64,000 nucleotides of DNA from Juglans regia (GCF_001411555.2 NC_049901.1:44024802-44088801), one strand, 5' to 3'; shown: positions 36,501-47,520, numbered from the stretch's first letter. The notes: generated from the sequence alone by a model not told the origin. A program made the numbers and translations.

Positions 36501-36940
36501 TTGTGCTTCACAAGAAAGTAAGATTCATGAAACTCAAAGAAAACAGAGTTGTCATGACAAAATTTTTGAATTGAAGCTAAGTTTTTGGTGATTTGGGGAA
36601 CAGAAAATTATTTATGAAGAGAGAAAGTAGAGTTTGAGGAAGAAAATTGAGAGTCACCGATGTGAGTGATGGGGAGGGCAGTGCCATTGCCAACTTCAAT
36701 CTACTCATGTCCAAGGTAAGGTTCACTATATAGATTGAGATTGTTGAGGTCTGAAGTTATGTGATTTGAAGCAGCAAAGTCCAGGTACCACTGTCTATCA
36801 AAGAGGGGCTGTGAACTTGTGTAATGAGCAAATAGAGAACGAGGTGGTTCAAATTGATAAGCCTGGTCGAAACGGTGATATTATTGAAGTGCGACATGGC
36901 CAACTTTGTTGCAGACCTGACATGCGGGCTTGTTAGTTTG
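33600..36940 (-). pseudogene. Copia pol remnant: protease, integrase, reverse transcriptase, RNase H
   Basis: Reading minus strand from about 36925, the zinc knuckle CQVCNKVGHVALQ is followed by a stop in place of the last Cys. The protease region reads WYLDFAASNHIT, where the catalytic D-S/T-G is lost. The GAG-pre-integrase HNRLGHPNLQLVSRIL is at about 36380. Integrase fragments YISFVDDFNRYTWFYPLASK and VVECKHRHIVEMGI lie between 36240 and 35850. Reverse-transcriptase blocks LVAKGFHQ, VIYGLKQAPCAWF and YVEEIIV (normally YVDD) occupy about 34980-34500. RNase H ends with RSSTEAKYKTLANAT near 33880. At least six stops and several frameshifts separate these blocks. The catalytic Asp pair of the polymerase is replaced by Glu-Glu, so the element is inactive. 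Confidence 0.88.
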
Positions 36941-37798
36941 TTAGGGTGAAAATGAATGAGATGGAGAGAAATGACCTCCTCGAGAGCGGCCACCCCAAGT
37001 GTTGATTTTGCCCCCAGTATAAGTGTTGCGACCACGAGCTGAGTTTTTGTAGGGAAGAGAGGTAGTTATATTAGCTGATGGTGTAGGTAGAAGACCATGT
37101 TGAATGGTTGTCGTGAGAGAGACATGACTTTCAAAGGTAAGTACGAGGTTGAAAAGTTCGGCTGAGCTAATAAGGGTGGCTTTTGTTGTCACCGAAATGA
37201 CAAATGATTCATATTCTGAGTTTAGGCCATTGAGAAGGTAAGAAACAACTTCACAGTCACGGAGGGGCTCACCAGCAGCCGTCATCATGTTTGAGAGAAG
37301 ACGGACTTTGCGATAATAGTCAGTCACCGAGAGAGAACCTTTCTTTAGGTTTGTGAGTTGATGACGGATTTGGAAGATTTTGACTTGAGATTGTGAGGTA
37401 CGTTGAACATAGTGTCTAGAAACCCATAGTTCACGGGAGGTGAGGGAAGCTATGGCTTGGGCAAGGATTGGCTCGGTGAGGGAGGAAAGGAGAGCACTAA
37501 GGAGCATTTGGTCAGTGTGGCACCACTCTAAATAAGCAGGATTTGTTTGAGGAAGAGAGGGTCCAGATATAGAAGAAGATGCGACTGGAAGGATAGGCAG
37601 AGGGGAAGGAGTACTGGAACCATCGATGAAGTGGAAGAGTTCTTGACCATGGAGGTAGGGAATGATTTGTGCACGCCAAAGTAAAAAATTATCGGAACCA
37701 AGCTTAATAGACATGATGTGAGAGAAATTGCTAGGGAGCTGAAAGGTAGAGGTATTGGAAATTTCTTTTGCAGAAACGGAAGTATCGGCAGGTGCCAT
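36941..37798 (-). CDS. Copia gag polyprotein part, open frame of 285 aa
   Basis: The longest surviving frame of the element. It starts at the ATG at 37798, about 90 bp inside the 5' LTR. Early residues read LPSNFSHIMSIKLGSDNFLL, then WRAQIIPYLHGQELFHFIDG, the N-terminal signature of plant copia gag (UBN2/retrotran_gag family). KKGSLSVTDYYRKVRLLSN and LLNGLNSEYESFVISV are the conserved middle and C-terminal helices. The frame stops just before the zinc knuckle, which lies downstream in the same frame. It forms capsid-like particles in active relatives; here it belongs to a defective element. Confidence 0.85.
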   Translation of the reverse strand: MAPADTSVSAKEISNTSTFQLPSNFSHIMSIKLGSDNFLLWRAQIIPYLHGQELFHFIDGSSTPSPLPILPVASSSISGPSLPQTNPAYLEWCHTDQMLLSALLSSLTEPILAQAIASLTSRELWVSRHYVQRTSQSQVKIFQIRHQLTNLKKGSLSVTDYYRKVRLLSNMMTAAGEPLRDCEVVSYLLNGLNSEYESFVISVTTKATLISSAELFNLVLTFESHVSLTTTIQHGLLPTPSANITTSLPYKNSARGRNTYTGGKINTWGGRSRGGHFSPSHSFSP

Positions 37799-37878
37799 TG
37801 AAGGGGACTAAGCAAGAACAAAGTAAAGAAAAAAAAAAAGGAAAAGGATAAGAAGGACGTTAGTCGAGTTTTAGCTTT

Positions 37879-37890
37879 AATTTGGTACCA
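37879..37890 (-). other. Primer-binding site of the copia element
   Basis: On the minus strand TGGTACCAAATT starts immediately after the CA end of the 5' LTR. Its first eight bases differ from the initiator methionine tRNA complement TGGTATCA by one base. Confidence 0.7.
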
Positions 37891-38235
37891 TGATGAGAGT
37901 TCAAAAGGAGAAGAAAACATATGCGATTCTCATTGATACATATTTGTGTACAGTAATGAATATATATATAGAGGTTTCAACAAAATCTTATTCTAGGAAT
38001 ATTCCTCGACACCTACTGTGCATTACAGAAAAATAACCATATGGCTGAGTTTGTTACAAGAGTGTCAACCACTTTACAAAACAATTCATAAGTCATACCC
38101 AGAGGGTAGGCACCATCCTAATCTAGGTGATTCCAAAAGGATCTTCTTGGGAGGCATCTGAATTCTGATGTGGTGAGTTTGTTTGAGGAAGCTGAGGTGG
38201 TGGAGCTTTTTGCAGCAGCAATAGACATCTCAATA
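37891..38235 (-). repeat. 5' LTR of the copia element
   Basis: 345 bp. It pairs with 32560-32906 and lies upstream of gag on the minus strand. Confidence 0.9.
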
Positions 38236-38239
38236 ACAT

Positions 38240-38979
38240 GCAAATGAATTGGGTGTTAAATTTTAGCCCTAGCTAGCTAGATTCATTAATATATTATATA
38301 AAATATTAATTATTATGTCGATCGACTAACCTTAACTATTTTTTTTATGCATACATTAATTATTACAGCCAGTTAATAGCAGTACGATAGTAGTTGTAGA
38401 ATGAGTTTTTAAAATATAAATATATATATATATATATATCGTGTCTAATATATTTGCGTCGGAGATTTTTTTATTATCTCCAATGTATAAAGTACTATAG
38501 TTTTTATTTTTTATTTTTGGACTTCAAATATTACATAAGTACGTACCAATATTCACTGATCATCTCATGAATCCATGATTTACAACAAAGATCACTGATC
38601 TCATGATCTTGACCTTTTATAAGTACGTACCAATATCAACAAATATTATTATATATGAATTATTAATTATTAAAAATACGTACAAGCATTAATTAATTAT
38701 TACAAATTCTATTACTCGATCCTTAATAATGCTAGCTCGCAAGCTAGTCAGTCTAAAACAAGCAGCTAATTAATTAATTAACACCTCTCAGTACATGATC
38801 TCGATCGGTCGAGAGCTGGTTATAAGTACCATTTATACACGTACGTACACGCACGATATATATAGATGAATCAATCATCGATAAACGTAGGTACGACGTA
38901 CGTACATACAGCCATCGAAATTAAATAAAAAGATTTTTCGCAGCTATATATATATATATATGAAATTAATTAATTAAAA
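38240..38979. other. Intergenic, 3' side of GDSL copy 2
   Basis: AT-rich sequence with a short TA run near 38421 and many TAATTAAT and GTAC motifs. It holds the presumed 3'UTR of the GDSL gene that stops at 38980. No gene is seen. Confidence 0.45.
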
Positions 38980-40145
38980 TCAACGAAACTTTTCCAGAAG
39001 ATGACCAATCAAATGGTTTGAGATTATGTGATTTGTTTTCTCTGTAGGGTGGAAGCTGTCCCAAAATACGTACTTATCGGCATCCGTGCATGTAAATGGA
39101 CTGTGGTCGCTGCAGAGGTAACTCATCTCAAACGTGCCCGTCGAACAACATGCCCTTTCTACTACCTCAAATCCTGCATGCATCAATAAGTAAATAATTT
39201 CAAAGCTAGCTAGGATTCAATATATGCCCGAAAGAACATTAGAAATTACAAACGTGCATACACTACAAGAAAAATGGGCTTTTGTAGCCATTTAATTACG
39301 GCGAAAAGATTATTTGTGACCAAAACAGACTCATTTTGACTGTAAATAATCATTTCGCTGGAATTAAATGGCCACAAATAAGCAGTTTTCTTGTAGTGAT
39401 ATATAAGTACTACTTAACAGTACTATGATCAGATCGATATATATATATATATATCTCTTGACTTCCTGATCATGATCAATATTCATCATGTTCAAGCAGC
39501 TAGCATGCATGGAGTAGTTTAAAGACAGTGTGCGCGCGCGCACTTGTTTTACAACATTTAGCGCTGGCAGCTCATAACTAGAATCTGTAAAATTTCTGGC
39601 AGATTAATCTATTAATCTTGTCATGTTTTGGTTTCAAATCATATATATTATTTCACTGATTTTTCATATATATCTCGTACGAACAACGTTCTCATGAATT
39701 AATTAATTTTTGCCTGAATTAATGTAGGCCGTCGATATAATAGATCATTGAGAGTAGAGACACGGTACAAAATATAGATCATACAAATTAACAGTCGACG
39801 GACAACACTAAACGTTATAGTTTAGCAAAAAAGGAACAAAAACAGTAATAAATCATGTTATAGCTGGACAGTTAGGACTACTACTCGATCGTATTCGATC
39901 TTTATCCGTCTAATTTCTCTCATTAATGTCGATGATCTAGACCTAAAATTGGGACCTGAATTCAAACGTAATTCTAGGAGCTAGCTAGCTCTCAATTTGC
40001 ATTATTAATACAGAAACAAGCAAAACATCGATGGAGATTTTGAGAAATATTAATGGTGAGTCAGTATTCCGGTCCATGAACAAGTACTACTGTTGTAACT
40101 GCAAGTTTTCATACTCTAATTGGCAAAATATATAATAAGTAGAGC

Positions 40146-40195
<50 letters not shown>

Positions 40196-41061
40196 TGGAG
40201 GTTATATAACGTGCAAATCACGTTTGCCCATTTGTCTAATTAAAAAAAAAAATTATACAATTTTCTACTATTCGCACAACCTCTACACATTATATTTTTT
40301 TTTTAATTTTTTTTTCTTTTATAAAAAATTTAATATATGAATATTAAATAGAATAATTGAATTTGTTTAAAAAGAATAAACTCAAAAAAAAATTAAATAA
40401 AAATTAAATTTTTTTTAAAATGTGGTGTGTGGAGGTTGAGAGGTTGTGTAACATTGCTCAATTGAAAATGATGTGTCCAAAAAAAGAATATGATGTGTAA
40501 AAGTAATATGTTTTTTTAAAGAAAATTAATTAGTTAATAATTTAATGCACAGGAGTAGAGAAATAAATTTTAACAAGCATTATAATGATAACAAAATGTT
40601 ACAGTAATATCAATAATATGAAAATTAAAAGATTTTGGATATTTTAACAATAGTTTTCTTAACAAAATATATGAATTGTGTAGAATTCAACCACAATACT
40701 CAATGACCCAGGAAGAACTGAAAAAATACATAATCTTTTATTTTTATATTACTCTCACATTTTTCATCATTAAAATAAGTCTTTTCTATTTTAGAAACTC
40801 CAAAAATATTATAATGATAAAAAATCATTTTATCTAAATAATTTAATTAATTAAGAATATTATGAGATTTAAATTATATTAAAAACTCTAATTATTTATA
40901 TGATTTGATTTTCTTAAAAATATTTAAGAAAATTTTATCATTTATTTTACTATTTAGTACTGTTTATTACTGTTTACTAATACTGTTTATCACTGTAGTA
41001 CGTTACTGTAATTCTGTTCGGCACTGTTATTACGTCGTTTATAGCTATTTTCAAATTAAAG

Positions 41062-41105
<44 letters not shown>

Positions 41106-42778
41106 ATCTCTGTGTGTGTATGTGTGTGTGTGTGTGTGTGTGAGAGACTGTGAGAGTGTGGGCGCGCGCACGCGCATGTGTGTGTGTGTGATATTACTGC
41201 AACATAAATTGATCAGATGATCCCAACCAAACCCGACCAGTAGGTAACCTTTAATTAATACTCATCAAAGCAGTCACCAACTTCTTTTGTATGCCTAGTA
41301 CTTAACTCGGCGCAGTACTCTGACTAGGTCAAACTTATGAGTTACTGACTAGCTGGCCGGGGTTGAGGGATCCAAGAATATATATATATATATTCTCTTT
41401 TAACCCAATGAGAATCGTGATCTTCTTCCTCTTTGTTTTGTAATTAATCAAAATCTAATCAATTGATCACCTTGATCACCATGTTTATAAGTGTTAAACT
41501 AAAAAGTTTCAAGTACATGCAGGTCTGCAATACTCTATTGTTTTTCTTTTCTCAGAATGCAGGTTGATTTGAAGGATAAATTTCAAAATTAGCCAATGTA
41601 TATCCAAGAACTTTTAAAATGATACTAGCTATTTGATTATCTCCGAATTACCATTAATATTAATAATAAAGGAATAAACTTACCATATAAAGAAGGCCTT
41701 CTAATGATTTGATTGAAAATGTTATATGCATCTCCGATCTCTATTCTGAGCCCACGAAGCTCCTCATTCAGCCTACTAGCCATAGTCTTCAACTTGCCAT
41801 TGAATTCCAGAGCCACACTGTTGTATTTCTCGATGCAACCATGGTGACCCAAAATATTTGTGGTTCTCTCCAGTGGCAAACACCCCATTGGAGGAACCCC
41901 AGTAAGGGATATTTTCCGAGCTCCAAGGCCATACAATTCCCCAAGGAAATTTCTAGAAAGGCTTACGAGAAAATCTTCGTACTGTTGGACAGTGAATTGA
42001 GCTCGCCGGGTAGGGAATGTGTAGTAGTTCTCCAGGAAGTCGTTTGTTCCTAAGCTTACCAAATATAAAGCCTCCCTCAAAACTTCGTTCGCCTTCTCGT
42101 TTCCAAGGTGAGCTCTCAGTTTGTTTTGGTAATCCTTGTAGTACTCCAACTCCTTCCACATTGGTATCACATTCTGCAAACCAAGCCAAATTAATGGATA
42201 TATATATCTAATTAGGTCACAAATATCATGCAGGACTTATTTTTTTCGTTTGCGAAAAGGATTTACCACAAACTATATTACAGTTCAAAGTAGATAAAAT
42301 AATAAATTTTTTATACGTAGTTATAAATAAATTGTAGTATAGTTGTTCTTATATAATTTTCCGATCAGAATTATACACATACAATATTATGGTTTAAATG
42401 AGAACTTACTAATACAGCAGAAGTTGCATTGTCATAGCCTGTTCCAGCAGAAGCAAAGCAAACACCTGTGGCAAAATCTGCTATATTGTAGGCAGGATCC
42501 AAGTAGGCAGGCACAGTTGATTTGAGCCCAAAAGCCTCGGAAATGAAGTCGGGAGGAATGCGGCCATTGCAAAACCTTCCGGTGGGGCGTCCACCAGCAA
42601 AATCACGACCATAAGGCCTGAAATTGCTCTTGAGAACGGTGGCAATGACGTTGTTGTTGCCTGCATCCACCGACGAGTCTCCGAAAACTATGATTGCAGG
42701 AACTTCACTTTTGGTTATAGAAACTAGAATCAGAAACTCAGTAATTGCAAGGAGCCAAGGTGTGTATGTGAATGCCAT
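38980..42778 (-). CDS. GDSL esterase/lipase, three exons, 350 aa (tandem copy 2)
   Basis: Minus-strand exons 42778-42410, 42173-41684 and 39173-38980 join in frame (1053 nt with stop). Intron phases (0 and 1) and the 194-nt last exon are the same as in the gene at 23903-26035. A signal peptide (about 1-24) precedes VPAIIVFGDSSVDAGNNN (nucleophile Ser35). FASAGTGYDN, LGTND (Asn167) and DSFHP (Asp325, His328) complete the SGNH set. VPPMGCLPLER and ACCSTG...CTDADKYVFWD place it in the same At2g04570-like subfamily. Intron 2 is 2510 bp against 597 bp in its sister. It has been enlarged by a CACTA-type MITE, a foldback MITE and long TA and GT microsatellites. A probable TATA (TCATAAAAA) lies on the minus strand at about 42884-42892. 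Secreted ester hydrolase; substrate unknown. Confidence 0.92.
39258..39401. mobile_element. CACTA (En/Spm)-type MITE, 138 bp, in GDSL intron 2
   Basis: The element (39261-39398) starts CACTACAAGAAAA and ends TTTTCTTGTAGTG, a perfect 13-bp inverted repeat. It is flanked by the 3-bp target duplication ATA on both sides. Inner arms also pair ('ggcttttgtagccatttaatt' with 'aattaaatggccacaaataagc'), so almost the whole element forms a hairpin. Non-coding. Confidence 0.9.
40147..40190 (+). repeat. (TA)n microsatellite in GDSL intron 2
   Basis: About 20 TA units followed by CACACAC. Confidence 0.9.
40246..40462. mobile_element. Foldback MITE family C copy in GDSL intron 2
   Basis: Left end 'ttctactattcgcacaacctctacacattatat' and right end 'atgtggtgtgtggaggttgagaggttgtgtaacattgctc' are inverted copies. 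The centre is poly-A/T rich with 'aataaactc'. Other copies lie at 50.2, 51.0 and 52.4 kb. Confidence 0.65.
41064..41193 (+). repeat. Compound (TA)n-(TG)n microsatellite in GDSL intron 2
   Basis: A TA run (41064-41103) passes into TG runs (41110-41141), then GAGAG, GCGCGCGCACGCGC and another TG run. This alternating purine/pyrimidine tract of about 130 bp is prone to length change. Confidence 0.9.
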
Positions 42779-43394
42779 TAATATTAGTGCTGTATATCAG
42801 TATAGCTTACCCAAATCTCCTAGATTTCTTGAAAATGGACAAGTGGTAAGTCATATAATAGTGGGAGTTGGGAGAAGAAATGGGTTTTTATGAGTATTTG
42901 CTGGGGACAAGTCGAGTTTGGTGCGAGTTTTAATGGCTAAGTGGCAGGAGGCCGATACCTCTACTTAATTCGTGTTAATTTGAGGGCGTTGGACGGCCAA
43001 CAAGAGCTTATTTATGGCGGTGGACGGCCATAAATAATTGAAGTCTTTTTGAATATTGAGCTTATTCAAAAAAAAAAAAAATATTGAAGTTTCCTCATGA
43101 TTTAAAGAATTCTTAAGGTCGCTTTTCTAGCTAGGTCCGGCCTTTCCATCTCTTTTTAATTCTTGAAACACCTTCTGAATATGTGTTCCTGTTTTCGACG
43201 ATAATTATGTGTTTTTTGTTTTTATCATGTAATCCTTCGTTTCAGTTTACAGGTTTTTTTCCCCTACATATATAATAGGTTGATATAAACCATGTTTATA
43301 ACCTCCACAATTAAGCGGGGATGTTCACATAAATTATTTCTTATATTGTTTTCCCCCAAAAAGATAAAACAGACAACCTTCCTTTCATATCATA

Positions 43395-43735
43395 GTCTCG
43401 TTTGGTTGTTGAACTTATATGTATTCAACTCAGTTAAGTCCAATTTTAAGTTATATCTAACATCCAAATATCGAACTCTCAAATTACTAAACTCATCTCA
43501 ACTCAAAATTATCTTTTTACATGTGGGACCTACAATCTTTTTCAATTCAACATTTCTTTCCACATGAGACCCATAACCTTTCTCAACTTCTCATAAATAG
43601 ATTTAAATTTATTTTAACATCCAAACATATTTAAACTCATTTGAAGCGAATCCATAAAATTCACTTTACCATCTCAACTTACTACTATTTATGAAGAGCT
43701 CAACTCAACTCAACATCCAAATACAGCCTAAATGA
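43395..43735. mobile_element. MITE family A2 copy, about 340 bp
   Basis: Begins CGTTTGGTTGTTGAACTTAT and ends CAACTCAACATCCAAATACA, imperfectly inverted. Internal 'acatgtgggacctacaatctttttcaa' is echoed by 'acatgagacccataacctttctcaa'. A sister copy is at 49845-50165. Confidence 0.55.
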
Positions 43736-44404
43736 TAGTTATAAATTTGCTAACAAGCAGCTTGGTGAGTCTCTTTCAATTGAAACTAGCCTTCCAACAA
43801 AAACTTATGAATCTACAATATTGACAAGGATGGGCAAAAATAAAATCAATATTTGAGATAGTAGTACTAGTAGTTATAACATTTAAGGGTTAGGAAAAAT
43901 GACGGGAAATTAGGTAACCTAAAATGCATTAAGGGCGACTTTTATTAATTTGTGTCCATTGATGAGTTTTACTGCATGGGGACTTTTCTGTGGACTTGCT
44001 AGCTGATGTTGTATTATATACACACACATATCTCCTTATACTTAAAAGCTTCTATCGCCTGATGAACAGTAACTTATGTTACGTTTTCTTCCTCCCCTTC
44101 ACGTCCCTATCTATCTCACAGCAAAATCACCACTTCCCATTACGTCTCTCTCTGCATTCTCACAGGAAATGCACCACAAAATTACCAAACAAATTTCCAC
44201 ACAAATCACAAATCAACAGATCCCGTGAAGAGAGAAGGCAGGAGCTGGGGCTTCAGCTGGAAGAAAGAAGGAAAATGAGGGGTTGTCGGCGAAGGACAAG
44301 GCTGGTGGTGGTGGTGCGATGGCATAGGGGTGGCTAATGGCGGCGCTACGGGGAGAAATCCGTGCGTCGAAACCCATTTTGGGTTGCTCGTGTGCGACTA
44401 AGGG

Positions 44405-44720
44405 AGGACCTACCAAGGGGCTTCGACGGTGGGGTTTGCTCGCCGGCGTGAGGAGAAGTCGGTGAGGTGGTCGGTTATGCCGCAGGGTAGCGCACGACGG
44501 CGTTGGGCTGCTTAAGGGAGGAGATCGGGTGAGAGAGAGAGAGAGGAAAGACACGCGGGGAAGAGAGGAATTGCCAAGGGATTTCGACGATGGGGTTTGG
44601 TCGTCGGCGTGAGGGGAAGCCGGTGATGTGGTCGGTGACACCGCACGGTGGCGCACGGCTGCGTGAGGGAGGAGATCGTGTGAGAGAGAGGGAGGACGCG
44701 GCTGAGCGGAAGGAGAGAGA
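44405..44720 (+). repeat. GC-rich imperfect tandem duplication, period about 161 bp
   Basis: 'accaaggggcttcgacggtggggtttgctcg' (about 44411) recurs as 'gccaagggatttcgacgatggggtttggtcg' (about 44572), each followed by 'ggcgtgagg.gaag.cggtga.gtggtcggt' and a GA-rich end with 'gagatcg.gtgagagagag'. A third related piece is seen at 63905-63990. Confidence 0.7.
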
Positions 44721-44760
44721 GGGAGAAAGAGAAAATGAGGGGAAAATGAAGGTTTTTGAG

Positions 44761-45048
44761 ATTTAAATCCAACCCTTCAACATAAGTTTCCAAATTTGAA
44801 TGTTGATTTAAATTACTTTAAAATAGATAATTACCATATAAATATCATATCATAAATAAATTATCAAATTTAATTTATAAAATATTAAAATTTTTAGGAT
44901 TTAAATCCAACCCTTCATCATAAGTCTCTAAATTTGATTCAATGGTAAAAATTTAAATACTAATTTAAATTAATTTAAAATAGATAATTAACATATAAAT
45001 ATCATATCATAAATAAGTTATCAAATTTAATTTATAAAATATTAATCT
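44761..45048 (+). repeat. AT-rich tandem duplication, period 138 bp
   Basis: ATTTAAATCCAACCCTTCA begins at 44761 and again at 44899. The blocks that follow (TAAAATAGATAATTA, ATATCATATCATAAATAA, AAATTTAATTTATAAAATATT) are repeated in order. Confidence 0.85.
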
Positions 45049-45202
45049 TTCATCAATAAATAAATGATAAAATTTTGTTAAATAATTTTTAAAAAAGTAA
45101 AACTATATAAATAATTAGAATTTTAACATAATTTAAATATGATAATATTCTTAATTAACTAAATTAGGCAAACCTCCCTTGGACGTTACCCTACTACTAG
45201 TG

Positions 45203-45238
<36 letters not shown>

Positions 45239-45344
45239 TACATACATATATGTATATATATAGAGTATCATTATTAAGTTGATCGTGACTAGTATCCATC
45301 CATGTTATTTCTTTTAATAAAATGGCATATTAATTAAGTATAAT

Positions 45345-45454
45345 TAATGTTAGTTACAAGTTTCAAATAGACAAATCTTGCATAAACTTTTTTGTAAAAA
45401 GTAGATCACATTAAAAAATTGTTTTTTTATATCTTTAATATGTGGTCCCACATT
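45345..45454. mobile_element. Left part of a MITE family D copy, split by the hAT element
   Basis: Reads 'agttacaagtttcaaatagacaaatcttgcataaac', similar to the left arm of 27797-27965. Its right part (about 48602-48645, ending GGGCATGTACAAATCATT) lies beyond the hAT element. Confidence 0.6.
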
Positions 45455-46710
45455 TTTAAAATTAAAACTGTTCATCCGAGTTCTGGACTGGATTTCCGAG
45501 TATACCTGGCCTGAAACCGAGGCTTCAAACCAGGGTCGGGTTTCGGCCTGGGTACACCTGGGTTATGACCCGGGCCAGAACCTGGATGAACCCGGGTTTC
45601 AACAACCCGGAAATCCGGGTTCTAGCTTCAACCCAGGTTTTTTTTTTCTTTTTTTTAAATAAATGCCTACAGTATCTATTTTTTTCTGAAAAAAAAAATA
45701 AAAGCTCAAAAAGTTTTTTTTTTTAATCTAAAAGCCTATGTTATTGAAAAGTTGGTAATATATATATTTAATTTGAAATTAAATGATCATGTACATGTAA
45801 TATATTATATATTCCAGTATGATAATACTACTGTTAAAAGTGATCGATCAAGTAGTAGTACTTCTAAACTCCACTACTTCTAACCTTCCATGGCCATGCA
45901 TTATCATGTAAAATGCATGCAATAATGTAATTCATTACATATTAAATTAAATTACATTACATTACAAAACACAAAATTATAATATATGAAAATTACAAAA
46001 TGCTTCAATTGAAGGTTTGAAACTACCATCTATTTAGCTGCTTTTGTGTCCTTCAAGTGTTTACTAATTGCATCAGCAAGTCATAAGAAACTACGGAACC
46101 TGAAAAAATAAAATTTTCACTAATTACAAAATATAAATTGCTATGAATATAATTTGCTTACATATTGACATCAATTTTCTTTCAAATGAAGGTATAAATG
46201 CACATTCATGAACATAGTACTATTTTGTTTGCCACATGCCCACAAGTTACACGTCTAAACTTGATTATGTGGCTATCTAGATTTATATATATAAGTTGAA
46301 AAATATTGGGAATGTGTCATACCCAAAATAATGGACCACTTACCCAAAATAAACATATCCAATTCCATGTTTCATATTATTCAAGGCTTCTTAAACAAGG
46401 ATGAGCGAGGTATAGATAAGATTTGTATGACCTGAACAAAGAAACAAACTTCAAAATAGCACAGCAGGCCATATATATCTTTTAATGCACACACATATAT
46501 GTTGATCATACAAATGAAAGAGTTGGCTGATTATGCAAGAAGAAAGTACTTACTCTAAATCTTTTACAGCATCAATGGGAAGAGAGACACACAACATCCT
46601 CTATTGAAAATGAAGATAGATGATCATAAAAAAAATATTAAAAAATGATTTAGATAGATAATAAACCGCACGAGATAGATAGATATTAAAAAAATATTTC
46701 AAGTTTCAAA

Positions 46711-47520
46711 CTTACCTCCAAGGTCTATCGACTGTACGTATTCTTCTAACTCCCGGATGTCGACAGATTTGGTTCTTAACCAATTTTAGGTGCAAATGAG
46801 GGTTTCGACAGTTTTCGGAGACAATGAACTCCTAAAAAGATCCAATATTCGTCCTCCAGTACTGAATGCAGACTCCGAGCCAATAGTGGAAATGAGGGTG
46901 GCTAACACATCTCGTGCTACCTCAGCAAGTACAGAATAATTGGCGGCATTAACTCTCCACCAATCTAAGATAACAAAACCGAGCGAGTCATTTACACACG
47001 CCTCAGACAAATACCTTTCTAGCTCCAATCTAAACGCCATAACACCCTGCTCCTCAAGAAATTTGGTGAACATGATCTGAAATTTAGTCGGAGACGGTGT
47101 TGGCTCATTAGAACTCCCCCCACTAGTAGTGTTTAGCCTCCCTTGAGCCACATTAGAACTCCCTCCACTAGTCACACAAAATGTGCTATACTGCTCGATC
47201 AAGCGGCCTAAAAGGAGTTTAACCTTGTCCTCTATCTTATTCGCCAACTCATATAATTTGCACTTTTACAACCAAAACTTCATTGCCATTATTTTGTATC
47301 GTGGATCAAGCACAAAAGTGACATATATCATTAAGTTGAACCTATTTGTGCTACCCCAATACTTGTCATACTTATTTGTCATATTTATGCCCATAGTACA
47401 AGTGATAATATCACTACTCAAACACATATCATTTAATACATTTTCAATTGTGCAAAGTTACTCAAAATATACATTAGCAGTCACATACAAAGACCTACAA
47501 ATTACCCCATGAGGACTGGA
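46711..47520 (-). pseudogene. hAT transposase pseudogene, C-terminal part with dimerisation domain
   Basis: The minus strand reads NKYDKYWGSTNRFNLMIYVT, then FVLDPRYKIMAMKFWL and a stop, then ELANKIEDKVKLLLGRLIEQ. After a Ser/Gly-rich linker comes LERYLSEACV, FVILDWWRVNAANYSVLAEV and ARDVLATLISTIGSESAFST, with RSSLSPKTVETLICT. This is the C-terminal catalytic end and hAT dimerisation domain of zinc-finger-BED (RICESLEEPER/DAYSLEEPER-like) transposases. After ICT a TAA stands where the family has Gln, and the frame then continues NWLRTKSVDIRELEEYVQS to a splice donor at about 46711. The BED zinc finger and the first catalytic Asp region are absent. The longest uninterrupted frame is 153 codons (47247-46786). 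Confidence 0.88.

Larger units (their letters stand above)
32555..38240 (-). mobile_element. Ty1/copia LTR retrotransposon, decayed, with 5-bp target duplication
   Basis: Two LTRs of about 346 bp (32560-32906 and 37891-38235) are bounded by the target duplication ACATG (32555-32559 and 38236-38240). In the element's own (minus) orientation each LTR starts TATTGAG and ends CTCATCA, so the 5' terminus is TA where TG is usual. A primer-binding site TGGTACCA, one base off the initiator-Met type TGGTATCA, follows the 5' LTR directly. Internal order is gag, protease, integrase, reverse transcriptase, RNase H, which defines copia. Many stops and frameshifts and clear LTR divergence show that it is old. 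A CAGGG-ended MITE sits between the RNase H end and the 3' LTR. It separates the two tandem GDSL genes. Confidence 0.9.
42800..45340. other. Intergenic, repeats but no gene
   Basis: Contains the upstream region of GDSL copy 2, a poly-A tract (43069-43081), a MITE (43395-43735), a GC-rich region with an internal duplication (44400-44700) and a 138-bp AT-rich tandem duplication (44761-45048). The minus-strand frames at 44213-44793 are Ser/Pro-rich translations of the GC-rich repeat and are not supported as a gene. Confidence 0.4.

Noticed and set aside
44213..44793. Minus-strand frames of 147 and 93 codons, Ser/Pro-rich
   Set aside because: They translate the GC-rich tandem repeat; codon pattern follows the repeat and there is no domain.
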